Below, one piece after another: positions 18,376-27,078 of a DNA stretch of 64,000 nucleotides. Under the pieces are notes generated by a model. That model made no database searches. It had not been told where the DNA came from and worked only from the letters and a program-made list of their open reading frames with translations. The position numbers were made by a program, and so were the translations under genes. The stretch's first letter is position 1; every line of letters begins with the position of its first letter. The DNA is from Chromohalobacter nigrandesensis. GTDB lineage: Bacteria > Pseudomonadota > Gammaproteobacteria > Pseudomonadales > Halomonadaceae. Where the stretch lies: assembly GCF_023061285.1 (NCBI RefSeq), contig NZ_JAKGAM010000009.1:1-64000 (forward strand), in the 5' to 3' direction.

Positions 18376-19032
18376 TTGAGCCTGGCGATCTTCGATCTCG
18401 ACAATACCCTACTGGACCTCGACAGCGACTATGCTTGGGGTGAGTTCCTCATCGAGCAAGGCGCCGTCGACGCGACGACCTATCGCGACGCCAACGAACG
18501 CTTCTACCAAGATTATCAGAGCGGCGATCTCGACATCATGGCGTACCTGGCCCTGGCACTACAGCCATTGGCCGAGAACACGCCGGAACAGTTGGCCGCC
18601 TGGCATCAACAGTTCATGGCCAGCAAGATCGAGCCGCACATCCTGACGCGCGGCGAAGAGCTGCTGGCACGCCATCGCGCCAAAGGCAACCGACTACTGA
18701 TCATCACCGCTACCAACCGTTTCATCACCGGTCCCATCGCCGAGCGCCTGGGCGTGGATGATTTGATCGCCGTCGAACCCGAGGTCGAGGCCGGCCAGTA
18801 CACAGGGCGCGTGGTGGGCACCCCGAGTTTCCGTGAAGGCAAGGTAACCCGCCTGGAAACCTGGCTCGCCGAGGAAGACGTCACCCTCGACGGCGCCTGG
18901 TTCTACAGCGACTCGCACAACGACCTGCCGCTTCTCGAGCGTGTCGACCATCCCGTCGCCGTCGACCCCGACGATGCCCTGCGCGAGGCCGCCGAACAAC
19001 GCGGCTGGCGCATCATCAGCCTGCGTAATTGA
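18376..19032 (+). CDS. HAD-superfamily IB hydrolase (SerB-like phosphatase)
   Basis: A 218-aa HAD phosphatase. Motif I is [13 protein letters not shown] with nucleophile and acid Asp, motif II is [10 protein letters not shown], motif III includes Lys in [10 protein letters not shown], and motif IV is [12 protein letters not shown]. It matches the HAD-IB group related to phosphoserine phosphatase; the natural substrate is not evident. The start is TTG 18376: AAGGAG lies 6 bases before it and the predicted N-terminus LSLAIFDLD begins right at motif I. It is divergent from rppH. Confidence 0.85.
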   Translation: MSLAIFDLDNTLLDLDSDYAWGEFLIEQGAVDATTYRDANERFYQDYQSGDLDIMAYLALALQPLAENTPEQLAAWHQQFMASKIEPHILTRGEELLARHRAKGNRLLIITATNRFITGPIAERLGVDDLIAVEPEVEAGQYTGRVVGTPSFREGKVTRLETWLAEEDVTLDGAWFYSDSHNDLPLLERVDHPVAVDPDDALREAAEQRGWRIISLRN

Positions 19033-19142
19033 GAGCGCACGACCCAGCAGCGCATCTATAAGACGCCAAAGGGATCCCTTATGGCCTTGTCATTAGTCAT
19101 AATGTCGGCCTTGGGGAGGCAGTATTTTCACGCCAAAAGCGT

Positions 19143-19148
19143 TATAAT
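19143..19148 (+). promoter_or_regulatory. Candidate -10 box upstream of mqo
   Basis: A TATAAT hexamer 82 bases before the mqo start; no convincing -35 box is seen at standard spacing. Confidence 0.3.
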
Positions 19149-19230
19149 GCGCTCATAATTCCATCGCGCCGGTCGCAGTTCGAGACGCCGTTCGCCGGCT
19201 GACCGACGCACCTTTTCAAGGGTTATGTGA

Positions 19231-20757
19231 ATGGTTGGCACGCATATGGATGAGTCAGTAGACATCGTACTCGTGGGTGCAGGCGTGATGAGCGCCACGC
19301 TCGCGACACTGCTTCACGAGCTGGAGCCGGAGGCGCGCATCGAGATCATCGAGCGCCTCGACACCACTGCCAGCGAAAGCTCGTTTGCCTGGAACAACGC
19401 CGGCACCGGCCATGCTGGCTTGTGCGAGCTCAACTATACGCCTCGCGCCGAGGACGGCTCGATCGTGCTCGACAAGGCCATCCACACCAACACCTTGTTC
19501 GAGGAATCCAAGCAGCTATGGAGCTACTTGGTCGAAAAGGGCAATCTTGGCGACCCGGCACGCTTCGTCCATCCGGTACCGCACATGAGCTTCGTACGCG
19601 GCGCAGACGATGTCCGCTTCCTGCGTGATCGCTACCATGCCATGCGCGAACACCCGTGTTTCGAAGGCATGGAATACACCGAGGAACGCAGCGTCATCGA
19701 CCAATGGGCGCCGTTATTGCTGGACGGGCGCGAGGGCGACGAACCGTTGGCCGCAACGCGCGTCGCCGGCGGCACCGATGTCGACTTCGGCGCCCTGACG
19801 CGCCAGCTCCTCAACCGACTCGAGGAAGCGCCCGACGAGCAGGTACGCATCACCACAGGCCAGACGGTCGAGGACCTGGACCGTAACGACGATGGCAGTT
19901 GGACCCTAAAAGTCGCAGGCAACGACAACACCAAGCGTACCCTGCGTGCACGCTTCGTGTTCCTGGGCGCCGGCGGTGCCTCACTGCATCTGCTGCAGAA
20001 AAGCGGTATTCCTGAAGGCAAGGGCTACGCGGGTTTCCCGGTCAGCGGCCAATGGTTGCGTTGCGACAAACCCGAGGTCGTCTCCCAGCATCATGCCAAG
20101 GTCTACAGCAAGGCCCCCATCGGCGCACCGCCGATGTCGGTGCCCCACCTGGATACGCGCAACGTCGACGGCACGCCCTCGTTGTTGTTCGGGCCCTTCG
20201 CCGGCTTCACCACCAAGTTCCTGAAAACCGGTTCGATCATGGACCTGGCGAGATCCGTGCGCTCCTCCAACCTGAGCCCCATGCTCTCGGTGGCGCGTGA
20301 TAACTTCAGCTTGGTCAAGTACTTGATCGATCAGGTTCGACTCTCTCATGAGCAGCGCGTCGACGAGTTACGCGCTTTCTACCCCACGGCGAAAAGCGAG
20401 GACTGGCGTCTCGAGATCGCCGGTCAACGCGTCCAGGTCATCAAGAAAGACCCCGAAAAAGGTGGCGTGCTGCAATTCGGCACCGAGGTCGTGGCGGCCA
20501 GCGACGGCTCGCTCGCGGCACTGCTTGGTGCCTCGCCAGGCGCCTCCACCGCCGCCTCGATCATGATCAATCTCGTCGAACAGTGCTTCCCCGAGAAGTT
20601 TGCCAGCGATGCCTGGCAGCAGCGCCTGCAAGAGCTCGTGCCCGCGCGCGCCGACACCTTAGCCGACAACGGTCAGCTACTGCGCGACGTGCGTCACCGC
20701 ACGCACACCACACTCAAGCTCGCCGATGCCCAGCCCGCCACAGCGCCGGTGGCATAA
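19231..20757 (+). CDS. mqo: Malate:quinone oxidoreductase
   Basis: FAD-dependent peripheral membrane enzyme that oxidises malate to oxaloacetate and passes electrons to quinone, bypassing NAD malate dehydrogenase. The 508-aa chain begins with a Rossmann FAD motif ([17 protein letters not shown]). It carries family signatures [72 protein letters not shown] and [21 protein letters not shown] 19231 has AAGGG 8 bases upstream. It lacks the N-terminal signal-like extension of E. coli Mqo. A strong terminator follows. Confidence 0.95.
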   Translation: MVGTHMDESVDIVLVGAGVMSATLATLLHELEPEARIEIIERLDTTASESSFAWNNAGTGHAGLCELNYTPRAEDGSIVLDKAIHTNTLFEESKQLWSYLVEKGNLGDPARFVHPVPHMSFVRGADDVRFLRDRYHAMREHPCFEGMEYTEERSVIDQWAPLLLDGREGDEPLAATRVAGGTDVDFGALTRQLLNRLEEAPDEQVRITTGQTVEDLDRNDDGSWTLKVAGNDNTKRTLRARFVFLGAGGASLHLLQKSGIPEGKGYAGFPVSGQWLRCDKPEVVSQHHAKVYSKAPIGAPPMSVPHLDTRNVDGTPSLLFGPFAGFTTKFLKTGSIMDLARSVRSSNLSPMLSVARDNFSLVKYLIDQVRLSHEQRVDELRAFYPTAKSEDWRLEIAGQRVQVIKKDPEKGGVLQFGTEVVAASDGSLAALLGASPGASTAASIMINLVEQCFPEKFASDAWQQRLQELVPARADTLADNGQLLRDVRHRTHTTLKLADAQPATAPVA

Positions 20758-20776
20758 AATACGCAACATTCTACGC

Positions 20777-20812
20777 AAAGCGCCTCGATCCGATGGATCG
20801 AGGCGCTTTTTC
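20777..20812. terminator. Terminator after mqo (also serves pgpA side)
   Basis: AAAGCGCCTCGATC (20777-20790) pairs perfectly with GATCGAGGCGCTTT (20796-20809), followed by TT. The A/T flanks allow use from both sides between convergent genes. Confidence 0.88.
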
Positions 20813-20866
20813 ATGACACCACATACGTAATAGCAAGCGTGAGCACAGTCACTTTTCGAACAATGC

Positions 20867-21340
20867 CTAATGCAGCCAGAACCACAAATGCATAGTGCTC
20901 CAAGCGTACACGCCGGCAAGCACGTCATCGAACATGATCCCAAAGCCCCCGGCCACGTGGCGGTCCACCCAGCGAATCGGCCACGGCTTGATGATGTCGA
21001 ACATGCGAAACACCACGAAGCCCCATAACGCCGCTTCCCACGAAAAGGGCACTGCCGCCATGGTCAGCCAATATCCCACGAACTCGTCCCAGACAATGCC
21101 GGAATGATCGTGAACGCCCAGATCGCGCGAGGTCTTTTCGCATAACCAGATGCCCAGGATCGAGGCCACGCCCATCAGTCCCAGGTACCAATCGAGAGGC
21201 AGCGCCGACAACAGCCAATAGAACGGAATGGCGGCCAATGTACCGAAGGTACCCGGCGCGAAAGGGATCGCCCCACTCCCCAGGCCAAACGCCAGGAAAT
21301 GAGCCGGGTTACGCCAGACACTGCGCGGTGAGCGATTCAT
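20867..21340 (-). CDS. pgpA: Phosphatidylglycerophosphatase A
   Basis: Inner-membrane phosphatase making phosphatidylglycerol from phosphatidylglycerophosphate; 157 aa. It has the PgpA pattern GLGSGAIPFAPGTFGTLAA near the N-terminus, DHSGIVWDEFVGYWLTM (acidic metal site), FRMFDIIKPWPI and GGFGIMFDDVLAG. Four membrane segments are likely. ATG 21340 is used because it overlaps the thiL stop (ATGA); the longer frame to 21367 is inside thiL. It is the last gene of the operon. Confidence 0.93.
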   Translation of the reverse strand: MNRSPRSVWRNPAHFLAFGLGSGAIPFAPGTFGTLAAIPFYWLLSALPLDWYLGLMGVASILGIWLCEKTSRDLGVHDHSGIVWDEFVGYWLTMAAVPFSWEAALWGFVVFRMFDIIKPWPIRWVDRHVAGGFGIMFDDVLAGVYAWSTMHLWFWLH

Positions 21341-22296
21341 GGCCCGCCTCCCGTGAAATGCTGCCATCCTGCGCCCTTCAATGTCTCGGGTATCCCGCTG
21401 ATACCGGGCTCGGCGACGACGCGTCCGATCTCCGTCAGGGTGACATCACAATCGGTACAGCGCCGCTGAGCAGCTTCCCAGGCCGTATCGGGCACGCTGA
21501 CCAGAAGCTGATAATCGTCCCCACCGCTGAGCGCGGCATGCAAGGCGCCTTCGCTGCCTAACGTCATTTCCAGCGTCGGCGCCAGGGGAATCCGCGCCGG
21601 GTCGAGGCTGGCGCCCACCCCCGAGGCATGACAAAGGTGGCCGAGATCGGCCAGCAGGCCATCGGAAACATCCAGTGCCGCCGAGGCCAGCCCCCGCAAG
21701 GCAAGACCTGCATCGAGCTGGGGCGTTGGCGTCAAGTAGGCCGCCAGCAGCGGATCCTCTAGATCACTGCCACCGGCCTGCCAGATACGTAGGCCGCCGT
21801 GGCCGCCACCCAGCGCCCCGGTCACCGCCAAGCGCTCTCCCGGCATCGCGCCGCTGCGCCGCAGCGCCTGACCGACAGGCACATCGCCGATCACCGTGAC
21901 AGCGATGGACAGAGCGCCACGCGTGACGTCACCGCCGATCAAGGGCGTCGACGTATGTCGGCCGAGATCGCGAAACCCGTGAGCGAAACGCTCCAGCCAC
22001 GCGGGCTCGGCATGCGACAGCGTCAAGGCCATCAGGCAGCCGCGCGGTCGCGCACCCATCGCCGCCAGATCGGAAAGCGCCACCGCCAGTGCCCGATGCC
22101 CGATTGCCTCGGGTGGCGCATCGCCGGGGAAATGCACCTCGGCCACCGAGGTATCCACGCTCATGGCAATCTCGGTCCCCGCGGCAGGACTTAGCAGCGC
22201 ACAGTCGTCACCCGGCCCCAGCGTAATGCCGGCGCTTGGCGAGGACTGATCGGGCGTCGAGAAATAACGCGCGATGATGTCGAATTCAGCCAACAT
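21337..22296 (-). CDS. thiL: Thiamine-monophosphate kinase
   Basis: Phosphorylates thiamine monophosphate to the active diphosphate. The 319-aa chain shows the AIR-synthase-like ATP fold: EFDIIARYF, GPGDDCALL (metal/ATP site), MSVDTSVAEVHF, GHRALAVALSDLAAMGA, GGDVTRG, LDVSDGLLADLGHLC and SGGDDYQLL. ATG 22296 lies one base after the nusB stop. Linkage nusB-thiL-pgpA is widely conserved in gamma-proteobacteria. Confidence 0.95.
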   Translation of the reverse strand: MLAEFDIIARYFSTPDQSSPSAGITLGPGDDCALLSPAAGTEIAMSVDTSVAEVHFPGDAPPEAIGHRALAVALSDLAAMGARPRGCLMALTLSHAEPAWLERFAHGFRDLGRHTSTPLIGGDVTRGALSIAVTVIGDVPVGQALRRSGAMPGERLAVTGALGGGHGGLRIWQAGGSDLEDPLLAAYLTPTPQLDAGLALRGLASAALDVSDGLLADLGHLCHASGVGASLDPARIPLAPTLEMTLGSEGALHAALSGGDDYQLLVSVPDTAWEAAQRRCTDCDVTLTEIGRVVAEPGISGIPETLKGAGWQHFTGGGP

Positions 22297-22297
22297 G

Positions 22298-22798
22298 TCA
22301 ACGCCGGCGCGCAGCGACCTCGGTACTCCGCAAGCGACTCGCCAGCTTGTCGAGAATACCGTTGACGTACTTATGACCATCGGTGGCACCGAAGCCCTTG
22401 GCCAGTTCGATGCCTTCGTTGATCACCACGCGATACGGCACTTCGAGGCGATACTTGAGCTCATAGGCCCCCAGGCGCAGAATCGCCAGCTCGATGCGGT
22501 CAAGATCCTCGAGGCGACGGTCGAGCAACGGCGCGATGGTCTTATCGATGGCTTCGCGGTCGCCGGCCACGTTGTGCAGCAGTTCATGAAACAGCGCTAG
22601 ATCGGCGATGCCCATGACCTTGTGCCAATTTTCGTGATCCTCGAGATCCTCATCGACGATTTGCGCGCGAAACTCCGACTCCACCGCCGTGATCGACTTG
22701 CCGGTCATCTGCCATTGGTAGAGTCCCTGCACCGCCAACTCACGCGCCGCACGGCGCGCTTCCTGCCCCGGGGTCGCCTCACGCGGCGTTTGACTCAT
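22298..22798 (-). CDS. nusB: Transcription antitermination factor NusB
   Basis: All-helical boxA RNA-binding factor acting with NusE (S10) in rRNA antitermination. The 166-aa chain shows [19 protein letters not shown] at the N-terminus (boxA-binding Arg-rich helix), [33 protein letters not shown] and [14 protein letters not shown]. It is about 25 residues longer than E. coli NusB because of a Pro/Gln-rich N-terminal leader and a C-terminal Arg tail. The ATG overlaps the ribH stop (ATGA). Confidence 0.95.
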   Translation of the reverse strand: MSQTPREATPGQEARRAARELAVQGLYQWQMTGKSITAVESEFRAQIVDEDLEDHENWHKVMGIADLALFHELLHNVAGDREAIDKTIAPLLDRRLEDLDRIELAILRLGAYELKYRLEVPYRVVINEGIELAKGFGATDGHKYVNGILDKLASRLRSTEVAARRR

Positions 22799-23277
22799 GC
22801 CTCGCCTCCCATGCGCTTGAACAGCGAGACCATTTCCATCGCTGCCATCGCCGCCTCGGCGCCCTTGTTACCTGCCTTGGTGCCGGCACGTTCAATCGCC
22901 TGGTCGATGGAATCGACCGTCAGCACACCGTTGGCGATGGGAGTCTCAAGCTCTAGCTGCAGACTACTCATGGCACTGTTGCAATTGCCCGCCACGTAGT
23001 CGAAATGCGGCGTCCCCCCGCGAATCACCGCCCCTAGGGCGATGACGGCGTGAGGCTTGAGCACCTGCACGGCCCGCTTGACGGCCAATGGCAGTTCCCA
23101 GGCGCCGGGCACATGGATGATGTCAACGTTTTCTTCGTCCACACCGTGGCGAACGAGGCTGTCCACTGCCCCTTCTACCAAGCTATCGACCACATGATGA
23201 TTGAAGCGGCCCACGACGATGACATAACGGCCATCGACATCGGTGTAGCCACCCTCGACTTGAGAGATCGGTTGCAT
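22795..23277 (-). CDS. ribH: 6,7-dimethyl-8-ribityllumazine synthase
   Basis: Condenses dihydroxybutanone phosphate with the ribityl-pyrimidine in the penultimate riboflavin step; forms icosahedral 60-mers in many bacteria. The 160-aa chain has the substrate loops [45 protein letters not shown] with the catalytic-region His, and the C-terminal [16 protein letters not shown] 23277 is preferred over the longer frame (23316) by alignment with the family N-terminus. Confidence 0.95.
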   Translation of the reverse strand: MQPISQVEGGYTDVDGRYVIVVGRFNHHVVDSLVEGAVDSLVRHGVDEENVDIIHVPGAWELPLAVKRAVQVLKPHAVIALGAVIRGGTPHFDYVAGNCNSAMSSLQLELETPIANGVLTVDSIDQAIERAGTKAGNKGAEAAMAAMEMVSLFKRMGGEA

Positions 23278-23371
23278 TGTCAAATCCCGGGTCTGAATGC
23301 GCGATACTTCGCGCACGATATATCAGCTATGTCAGTGCATGCCAGTGAAGCGATCACTTACTTCATCATGG

Positions 23372-23412
23372 CGCGTGGTACTACCTACCTATGACGCGTG
23401 GTACTACCTACC
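23372..23412. repeat. Short tandem direct repeat in the ribBA-ribH gap
   Basis: The 18-mer CGCGTGGTACTACCTACC occurs at 23372-23389 and again at 23395-23412, a 23-base period. It lies in the 212-base gap between ribBA and ribH, where nothing else is recognised. Confidence 0.6.
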
Positions 23413-23489
23413 GCCGAGAAGCGATTTTCTTCACCGGCACGCGCGGCTGCCGGCGCCCAATAGGCCCGGCATACGAATGAATGAAAGAC

Positions 23490-24650
23490 TTATTCTACCG
23501 GCTGGTCGCTCTCGGGGGTATCGCCACCCACGCGTTCGACGACTTCGAGATCGAAGCCGGACAACGCGGAAAACTTCCACGGCGAGCTCAAAAGGCGCAT
23601 TTGTCCAACGCCCAATTGGCGCAGAATCTGCGATCCAGTGCCGATAGTCAGGTAATTGCCGGCACCGTCGGAGGCACTCGAGCGCGGCGCGGGTTTACGC
23701 GCCAGCAACACATCGAGCTGATCCTTGAGATCGAGACGCGGGCGACCATCGTCGAGCAGCACGAAGACCCCGGCCTCGGCTTCGGCGATCTGCGCCAAGG
23801 CACTGGACGCCGTCCAACTGTGGCTCTCCGGCTTGCTCAGCATCAGCAGATCGCGCAGCGTATCGGCGATATGCACACGTACGGTCGTCAGTGTCTCGCT
23901 ATGCGGCGCGCCTTTCACCAGCGCCAGATGATGAGCGTTCTGAATGCTGTCGTGGAAGACGTGCAGCATCAACTCACCGAATGCCGTGTCGACGACCGTG
24001 CGTTCGACTTCCTCGACGGTGCGCTCATGGTGGATCCGGTAGTGGATCAGATCGGCGATCGTGCCGACCTTGATACCGTGCTCGACGGCGAAGCGCTCCA
24101 GCTCGTCACGACGCGCCATGCTGCCATCGTCGTTCATGACTTCGCAGATCACGCCGCTCGGCTCGAAACCAGCCATGGCGGCCAGGTCGCAGGCGGCTTC
24201 GGTATGCCCGGCACGGCGCAGCACGCCACCCGGCTCGGCCATCAGCGGAAAGATATGCCCGGGCTGGACGATATCCGCTGCAACGGCATCGCGTGCCGCC
24301 GCAGCGCGCACGGTGCGCGCGCGATCGGAGGCGGAAATGCCCGTAGAGACACCGCGTGCGGCCTCGATGGAGACGGTGAACTTGGTGCCGAAGCCGGAGC
24401 CGTTGTCGCGCACCATCAATGGCAACTCGAGACGCTCGCAGCGCTCACGGGTCATCGGCAGGCAAATCAGGCCCCGCGCATGGCGGGCCATGAAGTTGAT
24501 GTGCTCGGCCTCGACGCACTCGGCGGCCATGATGATATCGCCTTCGTTCTCGCGATCCTCATCGTCCATGAGTATGACCATCTTGCCCTGACGAATGTCT
24601 TCGACAATGGCTTCGATGGAGGCCAAGCCCTGTGTGGATGAAAGCGCCAT
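23490..24650 (-). CDS. ribBA: 3,4-dihydroxy-2-butanone-4-phosphate synthase with degenerate RibA domain
   Basis: N-terminal RibB domain (about 1-205) making 3,4-dihydroxy-2-butanone 4-phosphate from ribulose 5-phosphate. It has the acidic-loop [38 protein letters not shown] and [12 protein letters not shown]. The C-terminal half (about 210-345) is homologous in layout to GTP cyclohydrolase II ([30 protein letters not shown]), but the three zinc-binding Cys of the CxxD...RCDCG region are absent. This half is probably not a working cyclohydrolase, and a separate RibA is expected elsewhere. It lies between ribD and ribH; no FMN riboswitch is seen in the 185-base gap upstream. Confidence 0.9.
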   Translation of the reverse strand: MALSSTQGLASIEAIVEDIRQGKMVILMDDEDRENEGDIIMAAECVEAEHINFMARHARGLICLPMTRERCERLELPLMVRDNGSGFGTKFTVSIEAARGVSTGISASDRARTVRAAAARDAVAADIVQPGHIFPLMAEPGGVLRRAGHTEAACDLAAMAGFEPSGVICEVMNDDGSMARRDELERFAVEHGIKVGTIADLIHYRIHHERTVEEVERTVVDTAFGELMLHVFHDSIQNAHHLALVKGAPHSETLTTVRVHIADTLRDLLMLSKPESHSWTASSALAQIAEAEAGVFVLLDDGRPRLDLKDQLDVLLARKPAPRSSASDGAGNYLTIGTGSQILRQLGVGQMRLLSSPWKFSALSGFDLEVVERVGGDTPESDQPVE

Positions 24651-24835
24651 GGAGTCTCCGATGCTCGTCTCGTACGCCGATGCAGTCTGTCATCGGCGCC
24701 GTCATAAGATGTGTCGTGGTGTCACGACGCGGGCGTCGTCGCTCTTCGACACCCAGCCAGGTCGGCGCCCAGAGTACCTGCAAGCGCGCTTGCGCGCCAG
24801 TGGCAACGCCCAGGCGGACGACGATTCAGGTGTCG

Positions 24836-25999
24836 TCAGACGCCGCGCTCATGAGGGAGCGGTCGCGCGATAATGCGCCAATCGCGCCCCACAGCGCGGA
24901 TGTCGTCGATTTGCAAGGGGCGCTGCTGGGCCATGCGCTCGAGCCCCGGCAACGCGAACAGCGGCCGCGCCTCACCGCCCAGTAACGTCGGCGCCACGAA
25001 CAGATGCATCTCATCGATGGCGTTGATATCGAGCATGGCACCGGCCAGCGTCGCGCCGGTTTCGAGCAGCACTTCGTTGCATTGCTCGCGCGCGGCCAGA
25101 TACGCCAGCAGTGCGCGTAGATCGACACGTCCCTCGGCCGCCTCGGGCAGCACGAGCACTTCCGCCCCGGCTTGTTCAAGCGTCGCGCGGCGCTCTTCAT
25201 CCCGCGAGACGGTCGCCACCAGGGTGCGCCCCGGCTCGCGCAGACACGCCGCCGCCACCGGCAAGCGCAGCCGCGAGTCGACCACGACGCGCAGAGGCTG
25301 GCGCTCGGCGATCACTTCAGCAGCGTCCAGCTCGAGCTGCGCGGGACGTACCGTGAGGCGCGAATTATCGAAAATCACCGAGTCGACTCCGGTCATCACC
25401 GCGCTCGAGCGTGCGCGCAAGCGTTGCACCTCGGTACGCGCCCGCTCGCCGGTAATCCATTGTGACTCGCCGCTGGCCATGGCAGTGCGACCGTCCAGGC
25501 TCATCGCCATCTTCAAGCGCACGAATGGCAACCCCTCGCGCATGCGCTTGACGAAACCGACATTGAGCGCCTCGGCATCGGCCTCCAGGCAGCCCACCTC
25601 GACCTCGATACCTGCCTCACGCAGCATTGCCACGCCGCGCCCGGCCACCTGCGGGTTGGGATCCACCATGGCGACCACGACACGGCCCACGCCGGCGTCG
25701 ATCAGCGCCTGGGCACACGGCGGCGTGCGACCGTGGTGCGAACAAGGCTCCAGCGTGACGTAGACCGTGGCGCCTCGCGCCGCCTCGCCAGCGGCGCGCA
25801 AGGCGTGCACCTCGGCGTGAGATTCACCGGCACGTGCGTGATAGCCCTCTCCGACAATGCACCCCTCACACACCACCACGCAGCCGACGCGCGGATTGGG
25901 ATCGGTGGTATAGCACCCTCGCCGGGCGAGCTTGAGCGCGCTTGCCATGCATGCTTCGTGAGATAGCGCCGACGCTGCGGTGTCCTGTGTCATGGTCAT
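24836..25999 (-). CDS. ribD: Bifunctional riboflavin deaminase/reductase RibD
   Basis: Early riboflavin enzyme: pyrimidine deamination then ribosyl side-chain reduction. The N-terminal deaminase (about 1-150) shows the zinc motif HAEVHAL and PCSHHGRTPPC with TDPNPRVGCVVV. The C-terminal reductase (about 155-385) shows PFVRLKMAMSLDGRTA, GESQWITG and TGVDSVIFDNSRLTVR. ATG 25999 and ATG 25993 are both possible; the second has a GGA element at better spacing. It lies 33 bases after nrdR. The usual neighbour ribE (riboflavin synthase) is missing here. Confidence 0.94.
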   Translation of the reverse strand: MTMTQDTAASALSHEACMASALKLARRGCYTTDPNPRVGCVVVCEGCIVGEGYHARAGESHAEVHALRAAGEAARGATVYVTLEPCSHHGRTPPCAQALIDAGVGRVVVAMVDPNPQVAGRGVAMLREAGIEVEVGCLEADAEALNVGFVKRMREGLPFVRLKMAMSLDGRTAMASGESQWITGERARTEVQRLRARSSAVMTGVDSVIFDNSRLTVRPAQLELDAAEVIAERQPLRVVVDSRLRLPVAAACLREPGRTLVATVSRDEERRATLEQAGAEVLVLPEAAEGRVDLRALLAYLAAREQCNEVLLETGATLAGAMLDINAIDEMHLFVAPTLLGGEARPLFALPGLERMAQQRPLQIDDIRAVGRDWRIIARPLPHERGV

Positions 26000-26032
26000 T
26001 CCGTGAGCGGTTCGAGTCGGTACGTGTCTTGA

Positions 26033-26518
26033 TCAGCGCTGATCGTTATCGTCGGGCACAAAGCTGGGCTCTTGCGCCAATCGGTCGATTTCGGCGCGAA
26101 ACTCGTCGAGATCCTGGAAGCGTCGATAAACGGAAGCGAAACGGATGTAGGCGACCTGATCGAGTCGTTTCAGCGAGCGCATGACCTCCTCGCCAACCTC
26201 GCGCGCTTCCAATTCACGCTCGCCACGGGCGCGCAGGCGCTGGCGGATACGCTCGACCGCCGCTTCGATGGATTCGGCGCTGACCGGGCGTTTCTCCAAT
26301 GCCCGCAGCATGCCGGCACGCAGCTTGCGTTCGTCGAAGGTTTCCCGCGAACCATCGCCCTTGATCACGCGGGGCATGACCAGTTCCGCCGTCTCGTAGG
26401 TGGTAAAGCGCTCGCCGCAGTCATTGCACTGGCGGCGCCGACGCACCTGGTCCCCCTCGGCCACGAGGCGCGAATCGGTCACCTTGGTGTCGTACTTTCC
26501 ACAAAAGGGGCAGTGCAT
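26033..26518 (-). CDS. nrdR: Transcriptional repressor NrdR
   Basis: ATP-cone repressor of ribonucleotide reductase genes; 161 aa. The N-terminal zinc ribbon is [17 protein letters not shown]...[16 protein letters not shown] (four Cys), and the ATP cone follows ([20 protein letters not shown]...). The start is ATG 26518: it gives the invariant MHCPFC N-terminus; the frame open to 26716 is not used. First gene of nrdR-ribD-ribBA-ribH-nusB-thiL-pgpA. Confidence 0.95.
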   Translation of the reverse strand: MHCPFCGKYDTKVTDSRLVAEGDQVRRRRQCNDCGERFTTYETAELVMPRVIKGDGSRETFDERKLRAGMLRALEKRPVSAESIEAAVERIRQRLRARGERELEAREVGEEVMRSLKRLDQVAYIRFASVYRRFQDLDEFRAEIDRLAQEPSFVPDDNDQR

Positions 26519-26715
26519 CGTGGCGCGTCCGCAGTTAAATATCGAGAATGAGTCGTGGTCATCGAGATTGCCCGGCATTGTAGCCTTTCCCCACGCCGCG
26601 CGGAAACTCGCTTGCGCACGGCCGCCAAGCCGGCCAAGCTCATGGGGCTGCTTGTGTTTTCGCGCTCGCGCACGCCAAGAGCATGCTTTCAAGGAATCGC
26701 CTAGGAGATAAACCA

Positions 26716-26964
26716 ATGGGCATCATCGCATGGATCGTCTTCGGCCTACTGGCCGGCATCGTCGCCAAACTGATCATGCCGGGGCGCGACCCCGGTGGCA
26801 TGATCATCACCATGATCATCGGGATCCTCGGGGCCATCGTCGGAGGATGGGTCGGCACCGCGCTGGGATTCGGCTCGGTGGATGGCTTCAACCTCGGCAG
26901 TTTCGTCATTGCGGTGCTCGGCGCCATCATCCTGCTGGGGCTTTACCGCATCGTGAAGAAGTGA
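26716..26964 (+). CDS. GlsB/YeaQ/YmgE family membrane protein
   Basis: A small 82-aa hydrophobic protein of the 'transglycosylase-associated' family. It reads [23 protein letters not shown], then [22 protein letters not shown], then a final membrane segment ending YRIVKK. Three membrane segments with glycine-zipper-like spacing are visible. Relatives are often general-stress or RpoS-dependent; the biochemical role is unknown. AGGAG lies 9 bases before the ATG. Divergent from nrdR. Confidence 0.88.
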   Translation: MGIIAWIVFGLLAGIVAKLIMPGRDPGGMIITMIIGILGAIVGGWVGTALGFGSVDGFNLGSFVIAVLGAIILLGLYRIVKK

Positions 26965-27078
26965 CCTTTGCCGCGTCCGTACACGCCGGCCATCGCCGGC
27001 GTGTCGCACATGGCACGACTCCTGCAACAGCAACGACAATGTCGACGTGCGAGCCACCGATTCTCACGAGGACCCTCG

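Noticed and set aside
23481-24641. 386-codon plus-strand open frame
   Set aside because: It is exactly antisense to ribBA, which has clear family motifs; GC-rich DNA gives long shadow frames.
24651-24835. FMN riboswitch before ribBA
   Set aside because: The conserved aptamer blocks (AGGGGCAGGGTGAAATTCCC-type) are not present on either strand.
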